From Cenococcum geophilum 1.58 (lineage: Eukaryota > Ascomycota > Dothideomycetes > Gloniales > Gloniaceae): a stretch of DNA of 64,000 nt. The position numbers and the translations under genes were made by a program. Location: positions 992,241-1,056,240 of the forward strand of contig KV748236.1 in NCBI GenBank assembly GCA_001692895.1, written 5' to 3'. Position 1 is the first letter of the stretch, and every line of letters starts with the position of its first letter. Shown here in pieces: positions 1 to 13,600 of this stretch. The notes below the pieces were generated by a model that had not been told where the DNA came from, ran no database searches, and was given only the letters and a program-made list of their open reading frames with translations.

Positions 1-508
1 TTATGGGAACCTGTTAACTCTATAGAACTTATATAAGCTATAGAAGACTTTTATAAACTCTACCTAGAACTACTACAGCTCTATCTTACAAAAGCTTAAG
101 TTTAAAGAGGGGGTACTATTACGGAACACCCCTATAACACCTTGTATATATCTACCTATTTTTACCAACTTAGTAATTAGAGACTAACCGTAAAATAGCA
201 ATCTAATAGCAATCTAATAGCAATCTAATAGCAATCTAATAGCAATCTAACGGCAATCTACGGCATTTTACTATATTCTGCCAAGTTCTACCAAATTTTA
301 CTAAGTTCTGCTAGGACCATAACCTAAACCCTATTCTACCCTATATATATATTAACTAAGCAACTAAGTCAACGATATATGCCCTTTCTTCCTATTTTCC
401 TACCTTCTTTCCTTATATAACGTCTTAACTTCTTATACAGTTTATATATATAGCTTAATAATACCTACCTTGCTATATATTATCGCCGCTTATACTTACT
501 CCGTAACA
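1..508 (+). mobile_element. 3' end and 3' LTR of a Gypsy-1-family chromovirus
   Basis: Bases 1-116 match the last pol codons and polypurine tract of the complete Gypsy-1 copy (compare 24433-24547). Bases 117-508 match its LTR (18946-19304 and 24548-24906) and end in CCGTAACA. The element therefore enters from outside the window. This LTR is 392 bp rather than 359 bp because it carries a short tandem expansion near 190-250. It is heavily transition-mutated: the expected TGTCATGGGACACC start reads TATTACGGAACACC. No coding capacity remains. Confidence 0.85.
187..252 (+). repeat. 11-bp minisatellite inside the LTR
   Basis: About five head-to-tail copies of an 11-bp unit (AATAGCAATCT) lie here. 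The two other LTR copies of this family in the window have one or two related units with the spelling ACGGCAATCT, so the array is an expansion private to this copy. Confidence 0.85.
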
Positions 509-3421
509 ACTACTCTCTATCTAGTTACTTCTAGAAAAAAACACTAGCTATTATACTATTTAAGGTATTAGTTTCTAGTATTAAGGGCCGTTTTAGGTTA
601 AAATAGGTAAGTAGGGGAGCCGATACTAGCCGTTTCTTAAGCTTATTAAAAGCCTACCTATATATAGCGTTAAAGTAAAAGAGCTAGTCTTTTCTAGTAA
701 AACGGTTAAGAGGCTAGGTAATCCTATTATAGTTCTTAATAAAGCGTTAGTAAAAGTTATAAAAACCTAAAAATAATTATACCCCTTTTATAGTCCGTAG
801 GGGTACCCACTAGTTAATTATAGCCGTTTTCTCTAGGTTAGTTTTAATCCCGTTTATACTAATAATAAAACCTAGGTACTTTATACGCTTAATACTAAAT
901 TCTAACTTCTTAATATTGACCTAGAGGCTAGCCTCGTAGAGCTATTATAGGACTTTATAGACGTGCTCCTTATATTCTAGCTTATTCTTAGTGTTACGGC
1001 ACTAATACAGACCCTAGTCAGGGGCTCGGCCGAGCCTTGGCGCCATGTATATAGACATGTCCTTTCCTCGACCTTCTCCAAGACCTCGTCTTGGAATTCT
1101 CGTTCACTGGCTACTAATAGATTCTGTTCTTTTGACTGAGCCTTTACACTTAGAGTAGATTATAATATTATCTAAATAGGCTATATAGAAGTCGTTAAGG
1201 TAGTTAAAGAGTACATTATTTATATACCGCTGGTACGTAGCTAGTCCGTTAGTTAGTCTAAAAAGAAGTACCTTATATTTATACGTTCCGTAACGGGTCT
1301 AAAACGTAATAAGATCTTTAGACCTAGGGTTTATTCTAATTTAGTAGAAGGCCTAGCGGATATTAAGCTTTATAAAAACCTTAGCTCTACTTATTTAGGC
1401 TAAAGCCTTATTAAGTAGGGGTAACAGATAGCGGTCCTTGCGGGTTATATTATTTAGCTTTTAATAAAAAGAATAGGTAAGGCGAAAGGGGCTTAGCTAG
1501 GCTTAATAAAACCCTTATTTAGGTTATTAATAAAATACTATTTTATAGCCTATAATTTAGTAATAGACTGTTTATAGAGGGGGCTAAAGCTAAGGGTATT
1601 TTCCTTACCCTACTTAATCTTAATCTTATAGTTATACAGTCGGTAAGGTGGAAGTATATTAAATACTACTTTAGAGAATACGTCCTTAAATTTCTAGTAT
1701 AAATAGGGCAGCTTTTATTCTACTAGTTCCTTATCTATAAGCTTACTTTTTTATCCGCTAAGCTTACTTTCCTTTTCCTTAATTATTTAATTAATATCGT
1801 ATAAGCTCGTTATAAAGGCAATAGTATTAGGCTAAACTAAGTTCTAGTAGAATCCTACGGCACTAATACAGCAGATATTAACTAGTAGGAGGTCCGCTAG
1901 TTTCCTTATAGCCATTTTTTAAACCGTATTTTACGGTCTAGGGTTTATAATCTTTCTTAGCTCCTATTCTATCTTCCGTAGGTTATCCCTCTAATCTATT
2001 AGTTTAGTATAACGTCTAATATCCCTTATTATTTTTTATAGCTATATAGGGCCTAAGCTCTCTATAGGGGGCTTTTTTAGGTTACCACTAACTTCCTAGG
2101 TCTTTAATGCGGGTGGCGTAATATAGGTAGTCTAGGGGTAATATAGTATACGGATCCGTTGCAAATTAAGCTATATATCTTTCTTAAAGGCCTAGTCTCT
2201 ATATATAGCATTAGCTTAGTAAATAGTATTAATCTGGGGCCGTATAAGGTTTTCCATTATAATGCTAATTTCTTTTATAAAGGAAGTGGTCAGAGGTAGG
2301 GTTTTGGGCTAGATAAGCTATCTACTCTATATATTAAGCTATAAGCCTAAATAGGCTATCTATTTTCGCTTTAAAATTATATTATAGCTACCTAGGTCCG
2401 TAATAAAGAAGGGGGTATTATATTACCTTTATCTATTAATACGGAGGTAAATCCGTAAATAGTTGTAATAGGTAGACCTATCCGCCTATTATACCCGTAA
2501 ATAGGAATTAGTTTAGGCAGTTCTTTAATAGGTATATTTAGAAAGTTAGCCAGCTTTATAGTATACTAGGTATCTATTAAGGTAAAGGCATTTACTCCAG
2601 AGTTAGCTAAAGTAGAGGTTAAAACTTAGTATTTATTACAAAATAAAGTACAAGGGATAGTATAGCTTTTTTTACCTACTAGCCAACCCAGATTAATATC
2701 TAATATATTAATCCCTTTTAACCCTAGAGAGGAGTCTTTCTTTAAAGTTCCTCTTTTTCTAACTTTATATTATTCTCCTAGATTAATAAAACCTTGTCCG
2801 CTTTTATATTTATTAGGTAATTCTTTATATAATAGCCCTTCTAACTATAAGAAAAGTAAGCTCCTTAATTACTAAGGGCCTATATATAGAGGTTGCTATA
2901 TATAGGCCAAGCATTTACTAAACCTACAGTAGGACTGGCTATATAGCTAGCTGCTAAATTAGCAGCGGGCTATATAGGTAGTACTATAGGGGTTACTAAT
3001 TATGCTAGGGCATTATAGGCCGTTCTTATATTACTTATAATTTAATTTAAAGGGTTTCTAGCTTTATACCATTTGGTATATACCTTAATTTAACAAAAGC
3101 CTTAGTTAATAGCTAAGCACTAGTCTATAAGTTCCTTTAGCATCTATATAGTAGTAAAAACTAGTAGTATAGCTCGCCACAGGTTTAAAGTAAGCTTATT
3201 AAATAGGTCTAGTATTAAATCTTCCTAGAGAATTTAAGCCTAACTAGCTAGATATAAAAAGCAGGTCTAAAAGGCTAAAAAGGTCTTTATTGTTTTTATA
3301 TTTAGGCTTTTATAATTAAGTTAGGCGTTTTATATTTTAAAGGGGTCCTTATAAATAGAAGATAGGTAAATAATTATCTCTTCTTTAGAGAGGAAGGGAT
3401 TTACTAAGTCCTATACGTACC
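509..3421 (-). mobile_element. Older Ty3/gypsy element on the minus strand, left part
   Basis: Read on the minus strand, this is degenerate retroviral-type pol. Near 2640-2530 a retropepsin-like stretch can be read (ANSGVNAFTLIDT, then a stop, then YTIKLANFLNIPIKELPK). Reverse-transcriptase-like sequence follows toward about 900. Stops are nearly all TAG/TAA, as expected from RIP. The element is cut at 3421 by Gypsy-2 and appears to continue at 25951. Its left end is lost against the Gypsy-1-family LTR. No LTR pair of its own could be fixed. Confidence 0.65.
992..1148 (+). repeat. Solo LTR of element D with target duplication
   Basis: The sequence begins TGTTACGGCACT and ends in TTTACA. It aligns with the 188-bp LTRs at 15810-15997 and 18632-18819, with about 30 bp missing. 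It is flanked on both sides by CTTAG (987-991 and 1149-1153), a perfect 5-bp target-site duplication, so it is a solo LTR left after LTR-LTR recombination. It lies within the minus-strand gypsy pol. Confidence 0.85.
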
Positions 3422-3608
3422 TATTACGGCATTAACCTAACATATACTGTTTCATACTGTCTTATACTATTCCCTACTATTAGCTGGCCCACTACTAGCG
3501 ACTTAGCGGCCGGCCCTACTATTTATATACAATACCCCCTTTTTACCTTCTTCCCCTCTTTATACTATAACGTAGTTATTTAGTCTACTTTATTACAGCA
3601 CTGTGACA
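3422..3608 (+). repeat. 5' LTR of Gypsy-2
   Basis: It begins TATTACGGCATTAACC and ends GCACTGTGACA. It aligns along its whole length with 25759-25945, differing by transitions. The ancestral start was probably TGTTACGG, giving the usual TG...CA ends. Confidence 0.85.
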
Positions 3609-5600
3609 GTTTATAGTATCTTTAATTTGCGCCCCATCGCGATTACTAATTCCTTATACCCTAGCTAATTAACCTCTACCCTAAAGCAATTGCGACCTAT
3701 ATGCGCCTCTACTAAAACTAATACGTCCCTAGCACAGTCCTAGAACGATCCTTAGTTTTTACCTAGCGCCTAAATAGGCGATATTAATGATGCTAAAATG
3801 GCCAAAACCTAGAACCCCCGCGACGTTTTTATAGACCTCTTTATAAAGATATATAAAAATGTCTATTTAAAGCGAAGTCACGCCTTCCCTCCGAACAGCA
3901 ATATCAATATCTATCACAATTAGCTTTTTGGCTTTTCGCTTTAAAATAAGGCTTATTTAATAGAGATTTTGTTATTTATTCGTCTTATAGCCTTAATAAT
4001 GCTATGCCGTACGGCATTATGTTGTTGTCGCAATAAAACGTCTTACCCCTTAGAGGATCGCGAAGTTTCGCGTCGCGTCTTTCCACAATAGCTATTAATA
4101 AGTAGTCTTTTCTGACAATTTTTCCCACAGGGTTTTTTAATAGGTTTTAAATTAACGCTTTCTAGCTTACTACATCGTCGTTGTTAATAGCCTTCGATAT
4201 TACCTACCCGAACGGTTTTTAATGATACTTTATAGGCGTAAAGAGACGATATATATTCCTACTCCTATATTAGTTATTAGGCGCAGGCCTTATACCGCTA
4301 GGTTCGTTATTAATAGCCTTTAATATTACCTAGGTTCTAGGTTACCTAAACGGTCTTTTAATAATACCCTACAGTCGCAAAAAAGATAAGATATATTCCT
4401 ACTTTTATATTGGTTATAGGGCGCAGGCCTTATACCGCTAGTTTCTAACGGTACGCGTTATTTGGGGCAATGAGTGTATAATTATCTACTACTGCTTGAG
4501 ATAGTAGGGAACCTACTATGCAATACAGCAGGCTAAGATAATTACCCTCTCCTCGGGCCTATACCCCCAATTAATACATTATTTAGAATATATCTCTACT
4601 TCTACGAGCAAGTAAATAGATAAAAATGTCTATTTAAAGCGAAGTCACGCCTTCCCTCCGAACAGCAACATTAATATCTATCACAATCAGCCTTTCGGCT
4701 TTTTGCTTTCCCACCCTCTACCCTATAGATAGATTTTGCAGCCTCTTAGGCTTGCGGTAAGCCCGAGGGGGGCAATGAGTGTGTAATCATCTACCACTGC
4801 TTAAGATAGTAGGGAACCTACTATGCAATACAGCAGGCTGAGATAATTACCCTTTCCTCGGGCCTACACCCCTAATCAATACATTATTTAGAATATATCT
4901 CTACCTCTGCGAGCAAGTAAATAGACCCTAATATCGCATAGATAATCCGCCGCTCCCTACTATACCCTAAGACCTTTAAGCCTAGTAAAGCTTACTTTAC
5001 CTTTATTAACTATACTAACGAGTTCCTTAATAACATTGAAGTAGGACTATAGTATATATATAATATAAACACCACTAATAAGAAAGCTAACAAAAACTTT
5101 AGTGCCCTTATCGCTTTCTAAATAGGAACTATTAATAATAATAATTCATTGCTTAACGTCCGATTCGGATCCCTATTGGGCCTACGCGAACTACTCCTTA
5201 TTTACATATAGGGAGAAAACTCTATTTAAGAAAAATAAGAAAACCCCGTGATCCATCTCCCCGCCTTTTAGGACTTACCTACTTAGCGCCTATAAGTCGC
5301 CTATGGTGCTTTACTACCTTACTATTTAACCTTTTTAGGAACCACTGCTGCTGTAATAAGCCTACGGACGCGCTAGTATTATAAACTATTACTCTACTAC
5401 TGTAGAGTTACTAGGGGGCACCTACTGCTCGCCCCCTTGCCTTTTATTACCATTTCCCTTGCAACCCGGAACTAATTTAGCATATTTTAACTAATAAGCC
5501 ACTAGGTAACCGCCTTAAGGCCTTTTTATATTAAGAGCAGTGTATTATAGTTCTCTATACTAGCTGCTAAGAGCATTATTTCTTAATTAGTACGTAGGGG
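3609..5600 (+). other. Gypsy-2 5' internal region with short internal repeats
   Basis: This 2-kb stretch lies between the Gypsy-2 5' LTR and the 3' end of the LINE. An 80-bp motif occurs at 3867-3947 and again at 4634-4713, and another segment of about 45 bp at 4255-4301 recurs at 4395-4442. A stretch near 4975-5230 can be read as a long frame with few stops, but I do not recognise the product. Some or all of this may belong to further small insertions. Confidence 0.5.
4471..4925 (+). repeat. 150-bp direct repeat pair, possible TRIM element
   Basis: Bases 4471-4620 and 4776-4925 are near-identical 150-bp direct repeats starting TGAGTGT and ending AAGTAAATAGA, separated by 155 bp. A purine-rich GAGGGGGGCAA precedes the second copy, as a polypurine tract precedes a 3' LTR. 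This layout (short LTRs, tiny internal part) fits a terminal-repeat retrotransposon in miniature. No clear target duplication or primer-binding site was found. Confidence 0.5.
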
Positions 5601-8600
5601 GCATAGCAGTATTACGTGTTTTAGTGTCTGTCTTAGCCAGCTACATTCGCATCTTAGGCTACCTACTAGGACACCCACCTAGTAAAGCTAATCTTTTAGT
5701 CCTATTATTCCTATTCTTAAGAGTATTGCTATTATATTTTTTACCTTTATTAGGCCTTCTTAGAGCCCTTAGGTATTTACCCCCTATAGTATTAACTATG
5801 CTATAGCTTGGGTTTATCTTACCTAAGTTAGCCTCTATACCTTCGACTCCCATTTACCTCTCCAGTATTAGTCTAACCAGTATTGCATTACGGTAGATAG
5901 TTTCCCGGCGTTCTTATATATTCTATTTTAGCTCCTTTCTCTATCTTGCTATTATCTTTGCTAACCTCTTATATGTCTCCCTTTCTCCTCTATATAGGCC
6001 TAGGCCCTAAAGCGGCACTATTCTTCTTTTGCTTTTTTTACCTGTTTCTCTAATATCTCTTCCCTACTTTAGGGTTATTGGTTTATTCTCCTATAGGGCA
6101 CCCTAAGGTCCCTCCATAGTTTACTTAGGCGTGTCTTAATATACTTTATAACATTAGAGTTACGTTTATTTTATATCCTTTATATTACAGCGGCTTTAAT
6201 ATATAACTATAGGGGGGGAATATTGGATTCCTTCTTAAGCAGTGCTGTGGCCGTTCGCTTATACCCACCTATAATACTTTAAAGGCAGGCTGTTTGGACC
6301 TTTTAAAGTAGTTTAAGAAGTAATTTAGGGGGGCCCTTTTTAGTTTCTCCAATGGCCCAAATACTAGATCTATATGTCATGGTTAGCTAAATAACTACTA
6401 TATATAGTAGACGTAACCTCTAGAAGCATGGACCCTATATAGAATTAACAATCCTGGATAAAGCGATAAACTATACTTGGCCTTTATAGGCCGCTTATGC
6501 CGCATATACGCTTTACTAGAGCTTGCTGTTTACCTATACTCCTAATACCCTTAGGCCCTAAACTGGTTAACCCCTAAAGCCTTAGATGCGAATTATATGC
6601 TAGAGATCTGTAGATTAGTTACGTTTTCTTATAAAATAGATTAGCTGGTATTTCTCTAGTAAGAATTGGACTTTATAACGTTTTGCCTATTCTATATAAG
6701 TGTTATAAGCTTTCTTTAGTGTTCTATAATTCTTTGCGGCTGTTGGCCTATATATAATTAGGTTTGTGTTATTAATAAAGCCTATCCCCTAGGTCGCCCC
6801 TTTCTTAAAGAAGTTAAGCAGGTTGCTTATAAAGAAAAGGAAGAGTATAGGTAAGAGGGGTAATCCTTATAGTATTCCTGTTGCAACTATAATAGGGGGG
6901 CTCTAGTATCCGCTAAAGACTAGTAATGTTTCTTTCTAGCCTATAAACCCTTAAATAAATTATATAATCTATTCTAGGAAGCCCTTTACCCTAAGGATAT
7001 ATAGGAGACGCTCGTGGGGTATATTATTATAGGTACTATTAATGTCTAGGCTAAGCATTAATACTATAAAGTCCTTTCGCATCGCCCATGTAGATTTAAT
7101 AGTGGTAGCGAGTAGCGTAAGTGCTAATAGTATTAAGCGGTTCTTTCTTGCCCCTATTTAGCTTTATAGTAGTAGGGCGTATTCCTCTGCTATGTTTACT
7201 ATATATTCCGCTATTACCCTTTCTAAGATCTTGCTAAGGGTGTTTTTTAAGGTAATAGGGCGGTAGCTTCCTAGGATTAAGTAATCTGCTTTACCTTCTT
7301 TTTATAGGATAACCGTCGTTATAGATCTTTTAAGTCGCGGGTAGTAGCCTATAGTAAAGTATACTCTAGCTATATCTGCAAGCTAAGGTACTATAAATAG
7401 CCTATAGGTTTTTAGGGCCTTGTTTTAAATCCTATCTAGTTCTAATACTATATTGTTTAAAAGGCGGCTAATAGTTCTAGCTATTTCCTCTATTATTATA
7501 TCGCTATTGACCCGTAGGCGAGTTACTAGTATTTCCCCTGTAATATTACTGAGGTCTGTTAAAGCTAGTTAGGGGAAGAACCTTTCTATAAGGATCTTTA
7601 CCTTCTTATCGTTGTCGTTTATAGCCTGTGATTCTCCTGCTCTTTATAGGGGTGGTAGGTATAGGTCTTCTGCTAGGCACCCTGCCTTTTTCTTTACCCA
7701 TTTTGCTATAGCCTAAAGGCCCTTATTATAGGGGAGGCTTGGGTTAAAAGTATGCTTATTTATAAACCGTCTCTAGTTATTCCTTGCTTCTTTTTTTAGG
7801 GTATTCTTTAGCTAGTTTCTTATGTCTTTGTATTATCTCTTATTTTTAGGGTTATAGCTACTTATATATTTCCTTCTTGCTTATTATTAGCTGGCAACTA
7901 GAACTATATATTGTATAAACTATACATGTCGCGCGTAGGGGCCCGGTTTTAAGATTAGGCAGTGCTCTTCTAGCCTATTTTTAATTGCTGCCTAGATCCT
8001 TTCTAGTCTTCGGTTGATTTCCTTAGGGGTAGCTAATAAGCCTCGCTTGTTTAGTATTAGGTGGATTTCTTTTAGGTCTTAGAGTTATTATTTAACTACA
8101 TTAAGGAAACTGTCTGTTTTAAGCTTCCTTATTACGTATCTTTTTCTATTTAGTTGCGCTTTGGTATTTAGGTCTAGCTATATTTAGATAGGGATATAGT
8201 CTAGAGTAAGTGCCTATTCTTCTTTGGGGTTGCACCTTTTAAGTCTCTAGTATAGGCCTTCGTCTATAAATATAAGGTTAATTATACTTTTGGCGGTGCC
8301 TTATTACTATATAATTACTCCTAGGGGGGTAGCTAGCTTAAGGCCCCAGATATTTATAGCTTTTAGTAGGTACTCTAACTGTTAATCTGCAGCAATATAG
8401 ATACCCTCCTACCGTAGGTAGTAGAGGTTTATATCTCCTAGTAAGATAAACTCTATATCTTTAGTTTTTAGTAAGCTTATTACCAATATAATATTCTCTA
8501 TTTATGGGACCCCTTTAACCCTAGAGTTATATACATTAATAATTTGCACCGGTCCCCTATATATTTAGATTATTATAACTATAATATCTGGGTTAACTAC

Positions 8601-10680
8601 CTGCTATAACTATAAGGATAGGCTGATAGCCTTACTAATTATAAAGTACACGTATATAGCTGCTTTTGGTTTATATAGGAGCTGGAATCCTTAGGGGCAG
8701 TATGTTAATTATATAAAGGTATTATAATACGGTTCTTGTATAGTAAGAATATAGTATTTCTCTAGGTCTAGACTGTTTAGTAGGGGCCTTATAAGGCGGT
8801 GGTTTATATTACCGCAGTTATACTATATAATGGATAGGTGGCGGACCCCTAGCGAGAGTTTTTTAACTCTCCTTTGTTCCTTACTTCTTCTATTTCTACT
8901 TTCTCTAGGATATTTGGAGCTTCTATCTTTTATATCTATACCTTAGTTACTACTTATTTTATATAGAGCTTTCTATTCCCGTGTTTTATGTTCTTATTAG
9001 CGCTTCTATATCTAAATCTATTATTATTACCGGTTCTTCCCCTATTTTTACTAGTCGGCTATATACCCTTTATAGGTTAGCTATAAATATTATATTTGCC
9101 GCATTAAGTCTAATTCTTAATTGTCCTAGTTTTAAGCCTACTATTGCTGTCTATAGGGGTCTTCCTACGGGGCGTCCTCTCCCTTATATCCCCTGTGACC
9201 CTTATATCCCTAATTAGTCTAGTAATATTACGCAGCGTTACTTCTAGCCCGTTAAGGCTTAGGATAGCTGGCCTAGCCCTCTAGTATTAAAGGTAGGAAA
9301 CGCTAGGAAGGTGCCTGCGTCCCCCTAGCTTATCGCCTATTATTTCTATTTATATAACCTAGCGTGCAGTTATTCCCGTAGCTATTAAGCCCTTACCTTC
9401 CATCTCCTGTATTTAATACAGTCTTCTCTCTCCTACGCCTTATATGTGCTTTGGTAGCAGTTCGCGCATTTTATTTAGTCTTAATTTAAGTAATATCTTA
9501 TATTATAGGGGCCTATATAGTGGCCATAGCACACCTATACTGCGCATATAGATTAGGTGTGTCCCTATTATATATAGCGATAGTATTATTTTAGGTATAG
9601 TCTGTGGTTATAGAGCCTTATATTATATATAAGGCCATTTATAATTATTCCTTTTTAGATAAGGAGTTTTTATATTTCTGGTATATATATACTAATAATA
9701 AGGGAGCTATACGTTTATTTAGCGTCTCCCTAGCGAGTCTCTAGCGACCTTTATATCCTTTTATTATTCTCGTTATATACTTAGTTTGTATTTTCCTATT
9801 AAAGCTATTAGATTCGGGTGATTTTAAATCCTAGTATAAGGTGTTCCGTTTGTCTTACTATCTCCTATATAATTACTGTATTGTTTACCTAGCGTCCCTT
9901 TTCTACCTTAAGGCTTATAAAAACCGCTAGGACTTTAACTAGGTAATCCTTATAGAGTACTTTTATGCTAATACGTTCTCCTAGCCTATCCCCTACCCTT
10001 ACGGCTTGTTCCTTTGCCTATTAGTCCTTTAAGGTAACTCTAATATCTNCNCTCTTAAGGTNTNNGACTATAANAGCNTTATANACCTCTTTANGTATCT
10101 TTATAAGGACTTCTATTTCTAATTATCCCCTAAGCCCCTCTGCTTATTCTATATTTGGTTATATTATAATTATATACCCGGTTATTAACTTAAGGGGGAT
10201 AGGTTCCCTATGCTATAAAAGCGTAGCTATAGCGGCCTAGGTGCGGTTCGCCAGTAAGGGGGGGTTATACTTATTTTTAATTTTACTTAGCCGTTAAAGG
10301 ATTTAATTAAGGGTTTACTAAAGGGGCGCCTAAGGTTTACTAGACTAGCGGAGCTATTCTACTAGCTATATTAGTTTATTATAGCTAACGGTTACTCCCC
10401 CGTAATTTTAAATACTAAACGCGTCTAATAGGCTTTATATTTTATTAGATGCCTTCTTAATAGAGGTATTTCCGCTTTATGGTATAGTATTCGCCCGTCT
10501 TTATTGTGGAGGGCTATTACTAGGCATAGTTCTAGCGGTCGCGCGCGAGTGCGAGCCACCGTCGTTTAACGTGTGCCTCCCCTGCGATGCATGCATCTCA
10601 GGGGGATTCTCTGGGTGTTTTTTAGGGTTCTTTTAGTTGGTTTTAGTCTTTTTAGGCCAGGTGCAGCAAGAGCTCCTTTT
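5600..10680 (-). mobile_element. LINE (Tad1/I-like) with endonuclease and reverse transcriptase, RIP-inactivated
   Basis: On the minus strand, 8460-8400 reads FILLGDINLYYLR, the apurinic-type endonuclease GDFN motif region. Bases 6890-6690 read as the reverse-transcriptase core: GIL-stop-GLPLLPILFLF, then GFINNTNLIIYR, where the catalytic FVDD has become FINN. The 5' end probably lies near 10.68 kb, where GC-richer, less mutated sequence (10530-10680) borders Gypsy-2 gag. The 3' end, near 5.6 kb, is not exact. Ambiguous bases cluster at 10049-10094. The element is inserted antisense in Gypsy-2. Confidence 0.7.
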
Positions 10681-10689
10681 TAAAGCAGA

Positions 10690-13600
10690 TAATAGGAACT
10701 ATTAATTCCTAAGTAGAGACTATTACCGTTCTAAAATAATTAACCCCTATAACAATGGTAGTAACCTAGTAGAAAAAACGGAGATCTAAAGNCCCGCCAA
10801 TATTTAGCGGAAAAGGCACCCCGCTAAAACGATAAGCTAATTTTAAGACCTAGCATATTAAGATTAAGGAAGTCTTTAACCAGGACTAGGACTACTTTAA
10901 TATAGTTTAGTCCTAGATCCTTTATATCTCGGATATACTAAAGGATAAGGCCTATAAGTTTATTAAGTAGGGTTTAGAGCTTATATATAAGAACCTAAAC
11001 AATATATCTACGTGGAAATGGCCTTCTAAGGAAGATATACTTAAAGACCTTACTACTTACTATAAGGTCCTTAATATAACCTAGGTTGCAAAAAATAAGC
11101 TTAACTATTTCCCCTAGGGCAATCGTAATTACTAGTCCTAGAAGGGAGAGCTTAATAAATTAATAGTCCGCGCCAAAAAGATAAATAAATAAAAGGTAGA
11201 CCTACTCTAAAAGTTTATTTCTCTAAAGATAGAAGAGCTAGTACTTAGACTTGCCTATAAAATTAACAATAGTAACTATACAGGTTGGAGTAAGTAGATA
11301 GATATATTTACTAAGAACTTCACAAACTATACATACCAAACTAACCTTAAGAAGAACGCTAACCACCACCTACCTACCTAAGCCCCTACCCCTATATTAA
11401 CCCCAACCCTAGTAGTAACTAAAGAACCTATAGACCTTAATAGAATCTTAGACACGGAGTATAAGCGCCACGTTAATAATAGACTGTACCTTGCCTATAG
11501 CCTACCCGGCTACTAAAAGAATGCCTATAACCCCGCTAAGATAGTAAACCCAGTCCTAATACTACCCTATTAAATAACGTAAACTAATAACCGCGGATAT
11601 AGTAACCGTAAAGTCTATTATAGACGCGGCAACCACAGAGCCTATTATGGCCGCGGCGGACAACCCCCCCCCTTTAACCCTACGGCTTAGTTACTCTAAA
11701 CTATGCCTTATATAGGAGCCCAACCCGTTAACAACGCCTAGTATTGGCGACTTCACGCTAGCGAATATAAACATAGCCACGTTATTAGCGAGGTATTGTC
11801 TTCCTATACCCTAACCGAAACTAAAACTAATACCGCTAGCTAGACGGACACTAGACCGCCCCACTAAGACAGCTCTATACCCTAGTCGTTAAAAGGTAAA
11901 CCCTTAGACTAAGTTGCGTCTAAGGGTCTAAACCATATAAGGAGGAAGACAAGAAGATTAAGTCCCTATTACTAGATTAATTAGTCCTTTTTATTAGTAA
12001 ACTGCTACTTAATCTTAGATTAGTAAATAGTAACAAAAAATTAATCCTTATTTAAACCTAACTCTCCTTATTACGTACCTTATACCCCTAAGTTTATATT
12101 AATATAATAAGCCTAGTGGACTTCAGTAGTACTATAATGGCATTTGCCGATATAGAGTCTATTATAAGAAAGTATAATATTATAACTAAGAAGCTGCTGG
12201 TACCTAGGCTACTGCGCCTTATAGACAGCATCCTAACTTCACTTATTATAGACTACTTTACCGCCTAAATATTAATCGGCCTCCATACTAAAGCCATACT
12301 CTTTTTTATTACTAAACTCTCGCCTACTACCCTAATTATTCTAGGTATACCCTGGCTTTAGAAGCATAAGCCCTATCCTAGCTTTAGGAAACTTAAGATC
12401 TGCTTTAACTTAGACTACTACTCTAGGCACTACCTCCCGTGGGGGATAACCAACGTTAGTAGGGATGCCCTATATAAATACTTAGCACTACTAAGCCTAA
12501 TGCCTAGGACTATATATAAAGCCCTAATAGTAGAAGACGTTCCTAATAAAGGGGAGCCTATATAGCTGCAAAGAAACGAGATAGTAGAAGACTAGACTAC
12601 CCTAGTACTTAAGACTAAAACGACGGGCTAGCCAGCCCTACCGAGACTAAGGAAGAAGGTACTATTAAGAATCTAACCCTAACCTAGGCACTATTTAAAC
12701 CCTAGCCGCCTAGCCTAATACCTAGAACTAAGCTATATACTATATACGCACACTATAGCTTATATTATAGTAAGGACTAGTTATAGAACTACTAAGACCT
12801 AGATAATAGAAACCGCGCTACTATAACGCCCAACCTTATACCTATCTCCCGCGCGTACCGTATAGGGCTACTACCTTATTTCCGCCCCCCTGGGCCGATT
12901 AAGCTATGCTAGCCTAGCTATAGCACTAGAGAACCAGATACGCCCTAACCTAGACGATATTAAATGCACTTATACTATTAATTTTACCTAGTTCTATAAA
13001 TAAAAAGATGTAAAGGTAATAAGGATCTATATGGCGGAGCTAGTAGAACTAGTTAAATAAGATAAGTACTAATAGCTGCTTAAAGAGCTGCCTATAGGCC
13101 TAATAGAAGTACCGAACCTATTAGAAAGGTCTTTCTACTAGCTAGTGGAAGGCGACTATATAATAAAGGAAGCCCGTAAAGTACTCCCCCCCTATTTTTA
13201 CGACTTCCTTAAGATAAATCTAAAAACTAAACCTAAGCTTTTATATTAGAAGATAGTTAATACTAATATTAAAGAATTCTTAAAAGGTAAACTAGGATTA
13301 ACCCGCGAAGATATTCTATAACGCCTACTAAAGGAGTTTAGTAAATATATTAAGCACTTCTTCCCTAAAAACGTAGATAAGCTGCCCCCTTACCAACTAT
13401 GGGACTATAAAATTAAGATCGCCCCTAGAAACTAGGCCCCGTACTATAAAAATAGACCACTCTTACTTGCTAAACTTAGGTGTGTAAAGAAGTGGATTAA
13501 TAAGATGCTGGATAAGGGTTTTATCCGTAAATCAACCTTACTAGCTACCGCACCACTCCTCCTCGCTACTAAGCCTAGTAGCGGTATATAAATCTGCTAT

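Noticed and set aside
3609..5600. CRISPR-like interpretation of the repeated segments
   Set aside because: Repeat lengths (45, 80, 150 bp) and spacing are irregular and the host is a fungus; transposon structure explains them.
5624..5853. Overlapping 60-aa hydrophobic frames in the AT-rich block
   Set aside because: They are hydrophobic by composition, without similarity or gene structure, at the end of a RIP-mutated LINE.
8981..9217. 78-codon plus-strand frame
   Set aside because: It lies antisense in the LINE; AT-rich composition leaves chance open frames.
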